NCBI GenBank assembly: GCA_013213745.1
Contig: JABSQH010000016.1
Coordinates: 42,305-106,304 of the forward strand
Reading direction: 5' to 3'
From: Ilumatobacteraceae bacterium
GTDB lineage: Bacteria; Actinomycetota; Acidimicrobiia; Acidimicrobiales; Ilumatobacteraceae
DNA: 64,000 nt
Shown here: piece after piece, positions 15,898 through 25,383 of the stretch
How positions within the stretch are numbered: the first letter of the stretch is position 1
Layout of the letters: every line of letters begins with the position of its first letter
Notes under the pieces: model-generated
Database searches by the model: none
Told to the model about the DNA's origin: nothing
What the model saw: the letters and a program-made list of their open reading frames with translations, nothing else
Translations under genes and position numbers: made by a program

Positions 15898-17697
15898 GTG
15901 CGCGTGCTCAAGGGAATGATGAGCGCGCCGACCCCCGTCGATGCCGACGAGGTGCTCGATGCACCGGTCGTCGACGACCTGGGCGGGTCTTCATTCGGGC
16001 GCCGGGCATTCATCGCCGGCGCTGCGGGGGCGGCCGCCGGAACGGCAGTCTCCACCCTCGGCATGCCGCAAGGGATTGCCGGCGCTGCCGTCGAGCCGGG
16101 CGCCAGCTATTTCACTCCTGTCGATCCGCAGCGGCTGTGCGATACGCGCAGTCCCTCTACCGGTGTCGGCTTCTCGACCGTCGGGACTCGCACCATTCGT
16201 GTGAAGGTCGCAGGGACATTTGACGTCCCCGACGACGCCATCGCCGCAGTCCTCACCGTCACGGCGGTGAACCGCAAGAACGGCCCCATCTTCGTCACCG
16301 CGTACCCGGGCGGCGAGCGCCGGCCGGAAGCCTCGAACCTGAACTGCGGCTTCTTCGACGAGCGCGCTGCCAACTTGGTCACGGTCAAGCTGGGCGCTGG
16401 CGGCTTCGTCGACATCTACTACCACGGCCCGGCCTACATCGTCGTCGACGTCGCCGGCGTGTATCGCCCGACCTCGAGCGCGGTGACGACCGGACGTTTC
16501 GAGAACGTGTCGCCGGTCGTCCGTGCACTCGACACCCGGCTGACCCGACAGCGTCTTCGCGCTGGCGGCACAGTGCGCTGCAATCTGAACGGGCTCGTCA
16601 CTTCGAGTGCCGTCGCGGTCGTCGCCAACCTCACCGCGGTCAACGCCAATGCGCAGGGATTTGTGCAGGCCGTGCCCGCTGGCGCGCCGACGGGCGGCAG
16701 TTCGAATCTCAACCCGGCGGCTGGCGACACGCGCGCTGTCGGCATCATCACCAAGCTCAACACGGTCAACGGAGTCCGCGGGATCGACATCTTCAGCTCG
16801 AAGGGCTGCGACATCATCGTCGACGTTGCCGGCTACATCACCGGCCCCGACGACCCGTCGTCGGACGTCGGGCTGTACGTGCCGATGTCGCCGCTGCGCG
16901 TGCTCGACACCCGCAGGGATCGCAAGCGGTTGTGGCCAGGATGGACACGCACGGTCGGGATGCCGTCGCCGATCAGTAGCCGCGCCCAGGCCGTGTCGGC
17001 CAACCTGACGGTGACCCAGACGATGGACAAGGGCTTCTTCACCCTGGTGGCGGCGCAGACTCGCCGTCAAGAAGTCTCGAACATCAACGCGATGCGACCC
17101 GGTCACACGCTGGCCAACCATGCGATCGCATCGATCAGCAGCAAGGGCTTGTCGTGCTACTCGCACAAGGGTGGGCACATCGTGATCGACCTCAGTGGTT
17201 GGTTCACGGGATCGGCCTCATCGGTCACCACGAGCGTGCCGTACAACCCGCCGCCGCCGGCGATCAGCCCACCGTGGCTGATCAATGTGCCCGGTATGGG
17301 TCTGGTGAGTTGGGTGCGCGACGGGGAACCGATCCCGACGGTTGATCGCGGCGATTCCTGGCACTGGACCGGTACCGGTAACGTCGGCCAGGGTGGTCCG
17401 ATCGCCGTGTTCGGTCACCGCACTGAAGCCGGTGGCCCGTACTACAACCAGCATTTCCTCGCTGCCGGACAGCGGATGACGGCGCGCACCGCGGATAACC
17501 GTCTGTACACCTACGAGATGATCGCCGAGTACATCACGAGCGAGTTCGCCAACGACATCCTCGGGGCCACTCGTCGCATCGGTGGTCGAGAGACGATGTC
17601 GCTCATTGCGTGCACGTTGCCCAACCGGCTGCCCACGTCGTTGCGTTGGCGGATCATTTCCACCTTCCGCTTCATCGACTGGGAAGACCTCGGCTAG
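15898..17697 (+). CDS. Tat-exported protein with three beta-repeats and a C-terminal sortase domain
   Basis: A 599-residue protein. A twin-arginine signal (FGRRAFIAGAAGAAAG) near residue 35 is followed by three ~130-residue beta-rich repeats, each opening with an L-DTR block (RLCDTRSP, RALDTRLT, RVLDTRRD) and closing with V-D-V/L-xG-Y/W (VVDVAGVY, VDVAGYI, IDLSGWF). The last ~150 residues are a sortase: GHRTEAGGPYYNQ supplies the His, SLIACTL the Cys and LRWRII the Arg. GTG 15898 fits TAACAT 7 bases upstream; ATG 15916/15919 after AGGGA is the alternative. The convergent stalk gene encodes an LPNTG substrate. Sortases normally have one membrane anchor, so this fusion is unusual. Confidence 0.85.
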   Translation: MRVLKGMMSAPTPVDADEVLDAPVVDDLGGSSFGRRAFIAGAAGAAAGTAVSTLGMPQGIAGAAVEPGASYFTPVDPQRLCDTRSPSTGVGFSTVGTRTIRVKVAGTFDVPDDAIAAVLTVTAVNRKNGPIFVTAYPGGERRPEASNLNCGFFDERAANLVTVKLGAGGFVDIYYHGPAYIVVDVAGVYRPTSSAVTTGRFENVSPVVRALDTRLTRQRLRAGGTVRCNLNGLVTSSAVAVVANLTAVNANAQGFVQAVPAGAPTGGSSNLNPAAGDTRAVGIITKLNTVNGVRGIDIFSSKGCDIIVDVAGYITGPDDPSSDVGLYVPMSPLRVLDTRRDRKRLWPGWTRTVGMPSPISSRAQAVSANLTVTQTMDKGFFTLVAAQTRRQEVSNINAMRPGHTLANHAIASISSKGLSCYSHKGGHIVIDLSGWFTGSASSVTTSVPYNPPPPAISPPWLINVPGMGLVSWVRDGEPIPTVDRGDSWHWTGTGNVGQGGPIAVFGHRTEAGGPYYNQHFLAAGQRMTARTADNRLYTYEMIAEYITSEFANDILGATRRIGGRETMSLIACTLPNRLPTSLRWRIISTFRFIDWEDLG

Positions 17698-17720
17698 CCG
17701 CTCACCGTCCCACCCAAAAA

Positions 17721-17756
17721 CCGGGGATTCCGTGCGAAATCCGCACGTTCCGGCAA
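17721..17756. repeat. dispersed palindromic element, copy A
   Basis: The 36-base unit begins CCGGGGATTCCGTGCG, ends GCACGTTCCGGCAA, and has a GTGCG/CGCAC hairpin core. It lies between the convergent sortase and small membrane-protein genes. Copies B (17782) and C (38980) also lie between convergent genes, suggesting a terminator-like or nucleoid-binding role. Confidence 0.6.
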
Positions 17757-17781
17757 ACAGAACCAGCGCCGTTCTGAAATC

Positions 17782-17818
17782 CCGGGGATTCCGTGCGTTA
17801 TGTGCACGTTGCTGCGAA
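17782..17818. repeat. dispersed palindromic element, copy B (diverged)
   Basis: Shares CCGGGGATTCCGTGCG and GCACGTT with copy A, with a changed centre and 3' end. A CAGAAC-N7-GTTCTG hairpin (17758-17776) separates A and B. B ends 21 bases before the stop of the minus-strand gene. Confidence 0.5.
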
Positions 17819-17838
17819 CAGAAGCGAGTGCGGGACGG

Positions 17839-18096
17839 TCAGATGGTCAGGAACAGCGCGCCGAATGCGGCGATCGCCACCATGGCGGCGCCCAGGGCGA
17901 TCGCCAAGGGATAGCGGCGGCGCTGTGGCGTGGCGACGTCTGCCGCTGGTGCCTCGGCGCCCCACTGCAGCGCATGGTGGCGCGGTGCAGGCCACGGGCA
18001 GTGCTCTCGCAGGTCGACGACGCGCGTCGCCGGATCAGGGGCGGGCCAGGGCGCGGCTGCCAGCACTGTTGCGGGAGGCGCCCAACTCGTCGACAC
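17839..18096 (-). CDS. small single-helix membrane protein
   Basis: An 85-residue frame with a GTG start. The first ~58 residues are polar and Pro/Ala-rich (WPAPDPATRVVDL), followed by RRR and one transmembrane helix (YPLAIALGAAMVAIAAF) at the very C-terminus. This is a tail-anchored layout with the N-terminus inside. No family is recognised. It lies 43 bases downstream of the LPNTG stalk gene on the same strand and may be co-transcribed, so a link to surface-protein handling is possible but speculative. Confidence 0.5.
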   Translation of the reverse strand: MSTSWAPPATVLAAAPWPAPDPATRVVDLREHCPWPAPRHHALQWGAEAPAADVATPQRRRYPLAIALGAAMVAIAAFGALFLTI

Positions 18097-18139
18097 GCCC
18101 TCGATTGTTGCAGCGCCCGTGACGCCGTTGGTGGATGCC

Positions 18140-21100
18140 CTAGGCAGCGCGTGTGCGTCGACGGTTGCTGCTCATGGCGAGCGCCGCGCCGATCGCCAGA
18201 ATCGCGGCAGCGATCGCAGCCAGCTGGATCGGGTTGTTGCTGCCCGTGTTCGGCAGTGGGTTGGGGATCCCGAACGTGTTGATCACGGTGAACGACACAT
18301 CGGTTTCACCATCGATCACCACGCTCGACGGCACGACCTCCGGTGGCCCGAGCGCGCCGCCGTACGGTGGCACTTCGCGCACGGTGCAGCTCGACCCGAT
18401 CGGAATCCCGTCGACGGTGGTCGACAAACTTGGCAGGTTGATCTGCGGCACCGTCGGCTGAGGATTGAGCGGCTGGTCGAGGAACGTGCACTCGAGGGTG
18501 AACAGGAACGGTCCCTTGGCGAACAGCACGCCTGGGCCGGTGATCTCCTTGTTGATCACCAGCGCGCCGGTGTCGTAGGTGTTGGTGACCGTGACCTCGA
18601 CGGCGGTCGTGCCGTCGATCGTGACCGGTTGTGCCGGCGTGATCGCAACCTCCTGCGCGCCATGTGGTTCGGTTTCCGAGACGGTGCAGGTGGAACCGAT
18701 CGGTAGGCCGGTGACCGTGTCGGAGCCGTCGGGCGCTGCGAGCCGAAGCTCTTCGGGGAAGCCGGCGAGTCGAGCGCCGTCGAACGAGCAGTCGACCGAG
18801 ATGAGGAACACCGTTGCATCCGGGACGAACTGGCCGCCGCCCCCGGCAAGCGCCTTGGTGACGACGAGTGAACCGACGCCGATGGTGTTGGTCACGGTGA
18901 CGTCGACCGACACCGGCTGCTCACCTTCGAGCTTGACGGTTTGGGACGGTGCGTACGACACGTCGGTCGCCCCGTTGGTCTCGGTCTCGGTGACCGCGCA
19001 CGACGAGCCGAGCGCCTGGCCGGCGACGATCGCTGGGTCATCGACCCCGAATGTCACCTCGCCATCGAACCCGGTCGCCGGGCTTTCGGCTGGTGGCGTA
19101 CACACGACGCGAGCGACGAACTCAGTGTCGGCCGGGAGGTCGCCGGCCCCTGGACCGTTGAGCACCTTGACGACCCGCAGCGCGGCGGAGTCGAAGGTGT
19201 TGGTGACGACGACCTTCACCGGTGTCTGCCCCTCGTTGGGCACGATCACGGTGTCGGGGACGATCGTCACCGAGTTGGCCCCGCCGTTGTCGGTCTCGAC
19301 GATCGAGCAGGTCGACCCCGACGGGAGCGGACCGATGACGGTCGGCGGGCCTTCCTGGCCAGCGGGGCCGGACTCGATGGTGGTCATCAGCGGATCGAAC
19401 CCGGCGATCTCGCCCTGCAGTGGGTACGGCGGCGCAGGGTACGAGCAAGTGACCTCGACCGGGAACTCGGTCCCCGGCGTGACCAACTCGGCGAGATCAC
19501 CGTCGACCACCTTGACGATGTCGAACTGGCCACCGAGGTAGGTGTTGGTGATCGTGACGTCGACTGTCGCCGTACCGGCTGTGACCGTCACCGGACTCGG
19601 CGGCTCGATGGTGACGACGTCGGCGCCGTTCGAGTCGGTCTCGACGATCGTGCACTCGGTGCCGATTTCCAGCGGCTCGATCGTCTGAGAAACCCCAGCG
19701 ACGAGCTCGACCGTTTCGGCGAGCACCGGATTGCCGTTGAACAGACACCTCACCTGCACCGGATAAATGGTGTCGGCGGGGATGAAACCTGCGCCTGCGC
19801 CGTCGACGACCTTGGTGAGCGTGAGCCCACCCGCGCTGAAGGTGTTGGTCGCCGTGGCCGTGACGTACGGCTCATCGACGGTGGTGACGATCAGCGGGTT
19901 CGGCTCGATCGTGACATCGGTGGCGCCGTTGTTGCCGGTCTCCTCGAAGAGGCACGACGAGCCCGGCGGTACGGGGCCGATCTCGACTGCACGCCCTGAT
20001 TGTCCGACCGTCGACCCGGAGAGCAGCCCGAACGGCTTCTCGTCCCATCCAGGGACGACGCCAGGAGCGGCCGGATGGTTCGCGGGATACGAGCAGGTCA
20101 CCTTGAAGTCGAACTCGGTGTTCGGGGGGACGAGTCCACCCTGAGGTCCGTCGACGACCTTGACGATCTCTCCGATCGCGCCGGGGTACTCGTTGGTCAC
20201 GGTGATCGAGATCGGATCATCGAGATCATCGGTGACGACCACGTCGCCGGAGCGGAACGGATCGAGAGGATCCGGCGGCGCCGGGTCGTATGGCGGCGTG
20301 AACGTCGGTGGCGATGTGGCGCCGTTGGTGTCGCTCTCGGTGGCGAAGCAGGTCGCACCGACCGGCAGGTCGGTGAGCATCTCGTCGGGAACGGCAGGGG
20401 TCAGCACCACCTCGACGGGGAAGCCGACGAGCCGCACGTCGCCGATCGAGCAGTTCACTCCGATGCGGAACTCGGCGTCGTCGGGGACGAGGCCGTTCAA
20501 CTCGCCGGAGACGTCCTTGATGATGCGCAAGGCGCCCTCTTCGAATTCGTTCTCGATGCTCACGTTCACGACGAGCGGTGGCTGCGCGTTGCTGCCGGGC
20601 AGCTGGAACTCGCCATCGGGTGTGATCGTCACATCGGCGCCGTACGACTCCTCCTCGGTGACCTCGCAGAAGGTCTCAGGGGTGAGCCCGGGGATCTCAC
20701 CCGGCCCGGGGAGCTGCGCCGGTGAGCCCGGACTGATCGGGACAGTCTCGTCGTAATAGTAGATGGTTGTCGTCTGGTCATCGCGGCACCGAGCGCGCAC
20801 GGTGTATTCGAGGCTCGGCGGTACCAGATCGCCGCCGTCGCCGTCGACCGTCTTGGTGATCAACAGCCCGACGCCGTTGTAGACGTTGGTGACGGTGACG
20901 GTGTTGGTGCTGTCAGAACCGATCGTCAACGGATCGGGGTCGATGCTTGGACTGGAGCCGGGAGGCGCGCTGATCTCGACGATGGCGCACTCGGAGCCGA
21001 CCGGCAGCGGGCCGAAACCGACAGCTTGCCCGGGAACGTTCGGCCGACCGGCCTCGATGATCAGATCGAGGGGGTCGTAGCCCGGGATGTCGCCCGACAC

Positions 21101-24100
21101 CGGGAACCCGGCTGGATATGCGCACGTGATTTCGACCTGGAACTGCGTGCCTTCGGGGGCGAGCGTCTCCGCGAGGTCGCCGGTGGTGAGCTTGCGGATC
21201 TCGGCATTAGCGACTGGGTAGACGTTCGTGGCGAGCACCTCCACCGGATTCTGGAGGTCGTCGGTGACGATCACCGGCTGGGCCGGCACGATGGTGACCA
21301 CACTGGCGCCCTGCGAGTCGGGTTCTGTGATCGTGCACGACGATCCCGCCGGGATGCCGTTGTTGGGATCGGGAAGGCCGTCCACGCCGACGCGGACCGC
21401 CGCGCCGGGAGCGCCACCCACGCCGGACTTGACCGTGACGTCGAGGTCTTCGAACCCGGGAACTGGCACGCCACCGGCCGGCGGCGGTTGCGCGAGCCCA
21501 GGCCAGTCGGTCGGATATGTGCATGCGACGTTCAGCACGAAGTCGGTCGGCGGGATGAGGCCTGAGCCTCCGTCGTCGACCGCCTTTTGTAACTTGAGCG
21601 CACCGACCGGATAGGTGTTCTCGACGATGACCTCGGCAGGCCCGGTGGGGTCGCCCACCACGATTTGGTCGGGGGTGACCACCACCGAGCCTGCGCCGGC
21701 GGTGTCGGTCTCTTCGATCTCGCATGTCGAGCCGACCGGGAGATCACCGGACGAAGCGGTCGGCGCGCCCGGGTACGTGAGGGTCAGCTCCTTCGGATTG
21801 AAACCCGGAATCCGCACGCCTCCGGCCGGCGGCGGTACGGGGAGTCCCGGCCAGTCGGCCGGGAACGTGCAATCGATCTGCACGGTGAATTGCGTCCCGC
21901 CCGGCACGAGTCCCGACGGGTCGACCACCCGCTTGGTGATGTCGAACGATGCGAGGTCGTAGGAGTTCGTGACAGTCACCGTGATGGGCGTGGCGTTGGT
22001 GTCGATCGTCACGGGCTGGTCCGGCTCGATCGTGATGTCGTCGGCGCCCTGGCTGTCGACCTCGAGCACGGTGCACTCTGAATCGAGTGGAAGGTTGTCG
22101 ACTTGCGCCGACAGGCCGGTGTCTTGGGAGAGGGTGATGTCGCGCGGGAACGACGGGTCGGCGGGGACTCGGCTGCCGTCGTAGAAGCAATCGACGCGCA
22201 AGACGTACCCCACGTCGCTCGAGACGAACCCGCCGGCGTCGATTGCCTTCACGACCTCGAGCGAACCCGTTACGAACTTGTTCGTGATCGTGAGGTCGAC
22301 CGACACCGGGTTATCACCGATCAGATCCACTGTCTGTCCGGGGTTGTACACCGGCGATCCGTCGAGTGGGAGGCCGGTCGTGACTTCGTCGACGGCGCAT
22401 ACGGCGCCGACCGGCTGGTTGTCGACGATGTAGGCATTCGGTTCGCCGATCCCGAAGGTGACGGTTTCGTCGAAGGTGGTGATGGTCGTTGGCCCCGCGT
22501 CGAAGGTACACACGACTTCCGCACGGAACTCGGTCTCCGGCGGGACCGGTGCGCCGTCGGGGTCGATCACCTTCCAGATGCGGAGCGCAGCGGGTCCGAA
22601 GGTGTTGGTGACGACGACGTCGATCGGACCCTGGTTCGAAGCGTCGACGACGATCTGGTCGCTCGGCGAGAATTCGACCTCGGTGGCACCGTTGTCGTCG
22701 GTCTCGACGAAATCACATTCCGCCCCGTCCGGCAGCGGGCCGATGTCGACCGGCGGACCGGGCTGGCCCAGAGCGCCCGACAGCACCTTGACCTCGAGCG
22801 GGTCGTAGCCGGGGATCCCGCCCTGTACCGGGTATCCCGCTGGGAATCGGCAGGTGACCTCGACGGTGAATGCGGTCTCGGCCGGGACCTTGCTGGCGAG
22901 GCCGCCGTCGACCACTTTGCGCAGCTCGATGTCGCCAGCCGGGTATGCGTTGTCGACGGACACCTGGGTGCCGTCGTCATCGGGGATCTCAACAGTCGAC
23001 GGTGTGATCGTGACGTCGGCGCCTTGATCGCCAGGCTCGGTGATCGTGCACTCCGTTCCGTCGAACAGCGGACCGACGCTGACCGTCTCGCCGTCTTGGA
23101 GTGTGTAGTCGCGGGGGAAGCCTGCGACCAGGTTGCCGTTGCGCTCGCACTCGACCCGCACGGTGAACTCGGTGTCGGCGGGGACGAGTCCGGACCCGTC
23201 ATCGACGCTCTTGGTGATCGTGAAGCTGCCCGCCTCGACGTTGCCGAATACGACCGGCCCAGCCGGCAGGATCGGATCGACCGGCTGGTCGGGGAACTCG
23301 ACGAGTTGGTCCTTGCAGACCGCGCCGCCGCCCGGGTCGGTGTTGACGAAGCCGGACTGCAGCACCTCGCACACTCGGTAGGTCCCCTCGGCCGGCAGCC
23401 GGTCGAAGAGGAACTCGCCGTCAGGGTTGTCGCCCGAGCCCGTCTCGCCCGAGAGTTCGCCGGCGTCGAGTACCGAGTTGCCGTTCTCGTCGATGAAGAT
23501 CGTCCAGCCGTTCAGGGGCGGATCGGATGGATCTTTCTGCCCGTTGCCTTCGACGTCGAGGTACTTCTCGGCGAGCAGTTGCAACGGCGCGTTGACGAAC
23601 AGGCAGCTGACGATCTCTTTGTCGGTGACCTCGCGGATCGTCACACCGTTGTCGCCGACGTTGTCGACGCGACTGTTGGGGTCGTTGCTCCCGGTGATCG
23701 TGCATCGGGCGTTCTTGCCATCGGGATTCTGGATCGGGAGATTCGGGCCGAACGTCGGCTCGAAGATGGTCACGTCGCGCGTGAGGTTGAAGCGCCCGAA
23801 CTCGACGGTGAACACGGCTGAGAGGCCATTGGGATCCGTCTGCGTCGCCTGCGGATCGACGAACGTCTGGTCGAATGGGCGTTCGAACGGCCAATTCGGC
23901 TCGGGGTCGACGGTGTCGATGCCATTCCACGTCGGTGAGATCTTCTTGGTTGCGTTGATGGTGCCGCCGCACGAGTTGAGCGCGATGCGCGTCAGGAGGT
24001 CGGCGAGTGCACCGAAGGTGGTCAGGAAGTAGTCGTCGGTCGCCTCGGGGTCGCGCGGGTCGCCTTCCTGGAACCCGCTGATCAGTGCCAGGTTCGTGGC

Positions 24101-25183
24101 GGTGAGCCCGCCGCTCTGGCCCGAGAAGCCGATCGAGACGACCCGTGTGCCGAGCGACTTCAGCCAGTTGGCGGAGTGCACCGCCTCCTCTACGTCGTAG
24201 TCGTCGACGTCAGCGGTCGACGATGTCTCGCCCTTCCAGGCCGTCGGATTCCCGTCGGTCAACATGATCGCCAGGTCGTAGAACTCGGTGGCGTTGGCCA
24301 CCTGGCGGAAGGCGTCGTCCCAGTTGGTGCCACCACCGGGGCGGCTGAGCGCGTCGATGTTGTTGATCACCTCGGTTGCACCGGTGACGTCGGAGATCGG
24401 GATGAGATCCGGTCGGTTCTGGCTGCCGCCGTTGTTCTGCGGTGAGTTCGTCGAGAACGTGAAGGTGGCGATCTCGGTCGGCGTGCCGGTCAACTGGTCG
24501 ACGAAGTCTTTGGCGGCGTCTTTCACCTCGTCTTGGTTGCTGCCGATCGAGCCCGACTGGTCGAAGATCAAGGCGATCCGTAGACCGCACTGGTCCTCGT
24601 TGAGCAGCGGGTTGTCGCGCACATTGGCCCACCGGTAGTCATCGACGCCGAGCGGTCCGTTCGGGTTCGGGCGTCGCGGCCAGGTCTGGTTCGACGAATC
24701 GATGATGTCGGTCTCGGGGATCTGGGTCGTCTGCCCCGCTTGCACGCCGACGTTCCAGCGGTATGGCCGGTTCGTGCCGCTGGCGTTGAAAGCCCCGAGA
24801 GCGATGTTCTCGATGACAGACCAGCCGGCGGGCGCGCTTCGCTCGCGCACGAGGTAGCGCGCAGACGAAGCTGCGTCGACTGTCATGGTGCACGTGCCAT
24901 CGGCTTGGGTGACGCACGTGGCCGCCGGCACGCCAGGGGGAATGTTCTGATTGGTCGAGTTGCCCTTGGCGTAGGCCTCGAAGGTCGCGCCGGCCAGCGG
25001 GGTGGTGTTTTCGCCGATGGCTTCGCCGGTCCGATCACCGGCCTTGCGGACGATGATCGTTGCATCGTCGGCCGCCTGCGCGCCGACGGGCGGTGCCGCC
25101 GGAACCGCGGTGAGCGAGGTGGCTACGAGCGCGATGGCGAAGGAAGTTCCTCCCCACACGCGGATTCGACGATTGACCCGCAC
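18140..25183 (-). CDS. giant LPNTG-anchored surface stalk protein (SpaA, VWA, SdrD-B, ~15 DUF5979 repeats)
   Basis: A 2347-residue secreted protein. Order: signal peptide ending near VGAQA (~35); SpaA/Cna-B-like domain with PLAGATFEAYA; a von Willebrand A domain (~198-400) with the metal-site DQSGSIGS; a B-like domain (KYLDVEGNGQKDPSDPPLNG); then about 15 repeats of ~105 residues (~646-2310) matching DUF5979. The tail is PLPNTGSNN, a hydrophobic helix and RRRTRAA, a standard sortase signal. Each repeat has a Lys near its start (ITKSV), two Cys, a central Glu (CTITE) and a terminal Asn (VTNTY), so internal Lys-Asn isopeptide bonds and disulfides are likely (inference). It probably acts as an adhesin or pilus-like stalk attached by the neighbouring sortase. 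Confidence 0.92.
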   Translation of the reverse strand: MRVNRRIRVWGGTSFAIALVATSLTAVPAAPPVGAQAADDATIIVRKAGDRTGEAIGENTTPLAGATFEAYAKGNSTNQNIPPGVPAATCVTQADGTCTMTVDAASSARYLVRERSAPAGWSVIENIALGAFNASGTNRPYRWNVGVQAGQTTQIPETDIIDSSNQTWPRRPNPNGPLGVDDYRWANVRDNPLLNEDQCGLRIALIFDQSGSIGSNQDEVKDAAKDFVDQLTGTPTEIATFTFSTNSPQNNGGSQNRPDLIPISDVTGATEVINNIDALSRPGGGTNWDDAFRQVANATEFYDLAIMLTDGNPTAWKGETSSTADVDDYDVEEAVHSANWLKSLGTRVVSIGFSGQSGGLTATNLALISGFQEGDPRDPEATDDYFLTTFGALADLLTRIALNSCGGTINATKKISPTWNGIDTVDPEPNWPFERPFDQTFVDPQATQTDPNGLSAVFTVEFGRFNLTRDVTIFEPTFGPNLPIQNPDGKNARCTITGSNDPNSRVDNVGDNGVTIREVTDKEIVSCLFVNAPLQLLAEKYLDVEGNGQKDPSDPPLNGWTIFIDENGNSVLDAGELSGETGSGDNPDGEFLFDRLPAEGTYRVCEVLQSGFVNTDPGGGAVCKDQLVEFPDQPVDPILPAGPVVFGNVEAGSFTITKSVDDGSGLVPADTEFTVRVECERNGNLVAGFPRDYTLQDGETVSVGPLFDGTECTITEPGDQGADVTITPSTVEIPDDDGTQVSVDNAYPAGDIELRKVVDGGLASKVPAETAFTVEVTCRFPAGYPVQGGIPGYDPLEVKVLSGALGQPGPPVDIGPLPDGAECDFVETDDNGATEVEFSPSDQIVVDASNQGPIDVVVTNTFGPAALRIWKVIDPDGAPVPPETEFRAEVVCTFDAGPTTITTFDETVTFGIGEPNAYIVDNQPVGAVCAVDEVTTGLPLDGSPVYNPGQTVDLIGDNPVSVDLTITNKFVTGSLEVVKAIDAGGFVSSDVGYVLRVDCFYDGSRVPADPSFPRDITLSQDTGLSAQVDNLPLDSECTVLEVDSQGADDITIEPDQPVTIDTNATPITVTVTNSYDLASFDITKRVVDPSGLVPGGTQFTVQIDCTFPADWPGLPVPPPAGGVRIPGFNPKELTLTYPGAPTASSGDLPVGSTCEIEETDTAGAGSVVVTPDQIVVGDPTGPAEVIVENTYPVGALKLQKAVDDGGSGLIPPTDFVLNVACTYPTDWPGLAQPPPAGGVPVPGFEDLDVTVKSGVGGAPGAAVRVGVDGLPDPNNGIPAGSSCTITEPDSQGASVVTIVPAQPVIVTDDLQNPVEVLATNVYPVANAEIRKLTTGDLAETLAPEGTQFQVEITCAYPAGFPVSGDIPGYDPLDLIIEAGRPNVPGQAVGFGPLPVGSECAIVEISAPPGSSPSIDPDPLTIGSDSTNTVTVTNVYNGVGLLITKTVDGDGGDLVPPSLEYTVRARCRDDQTTTIYYYDETVPISPGSPAQLPGPGEIPGLTPETFCEVTEEESYGADVTITPDGEFQLPGSNAQPPLVVNVSIENEFEEGALRIIKDVSGELNGLVPDDAEFRIGVNCSIGDVRLVGFPVEVVLTPAVPDEMLTDLPVGATCFATESDTNGATSPPTFTPPYDPAPPDPLDPFRSGDVVVTDDLDDPISITVTNEYPGAIGEIVKVVDGPQGGLVPPNTEFDFKVTCSYPANHPAAPGVVPGWDEKPFGLLSGSTVGQSGRAVEIGPVPPGSSCLFEETGNNGATDVTIEPNPLIVTTVDEPYVTATATNTFSAGGLTLTKVVDGAGAGFIPADTIYPVQVRCLFNGNPVLAETVELVAGVSQTIEPLEIGTECTIVETDSNGADVVTIEPPSPVTVTAGTATVDVTITNTYLGGQFDIVKVVDGDLAELVTPGTEFPVEVTCSYPAPPYPLQGEIAGFDPLMTTIESGPAGQEGPPTVIGPLPSGSTCSIVETDNGGANSVTIVPDTVIVPNEGQTPVKVVVTNTFDSAALRVVKVLNGPGAGDLPADTEFVARVVCTPPAESPATGFDGEVTFGVDDPAIVAGQALGSSCAVTETETNGATDVSYAPSQTVKLEGEQPVSVDVTVTNTIGVGSLVVTKALAGGGGQFVPDATVFLISVDCSFDGARLAGFPEELRLAAPDGSDTVTGLPIGSTCTVSETEPHGAQEVAITPAQPVTIDGTTAVEVTVTNTYDTGALVINKEITGPGVLFAKGPFLFTLECTFLDQPLNPQPTVPQINLPSLSTTVDGIPIGSSCTVREVPPYGGALGPPEVVPSSVVIDGETDVSFTVINTFGIPNPLPNTGSNNPIQLAAIAAAILAIGAALAMSSNRRRTRAA

Positions 25184-25264
25184 GCCGGAAATGCTCGCGT
25201 GTCTCAGTTCATGGGGTCAAACGTCAGTGTGGCGCCCCGAGCTGCGCCCTAGCATCGGTACCGC

Positions 25265-25340
25265 GCCGGGTTAGCTCAGTTGGTAGAGCACTTGACTTGT
25301 AATCATGTGGTCGCGGGTTCGACTCCCGCACCCGGCTCCA
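25265..25340 (+). tRNA. tRNA-Thr (UGU)
   Basis: A full cloverleaf with acceptor GCCGGGT/ACCCGGC, D-arm GCTC...GAGC, anticodon loop CTTGTAA giving UGU, T-arm GCGGGTTCGACTCCCGC, and an encoded CCA end (25338-25340). The anticodon stem CTTGA/TCATG has one U-U mismatch at position 28-42, where related tRNAs have a G-U or better pair. Confidence 0.95.
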
Positions 25341-25383
25341 CTCTGGCCGAGATCATCCGCCCGGTCCCCGGGCAATGTGACGA

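Noticed and set aside
16100..17220. Three repeats of the sortase gene as a DNA-level duplication
   Set aside because: The similarity is seen only in protein motifs; nucleotide sequences are diverged, so this is ancient domain repetition.
22103..23821. 572-codon plus-strand frame
   Set aside because: Antisense to the DUF5979 stalk gene, whose repeats continue through it; composition is Arg/Asp/Val-biased as for complement frames.
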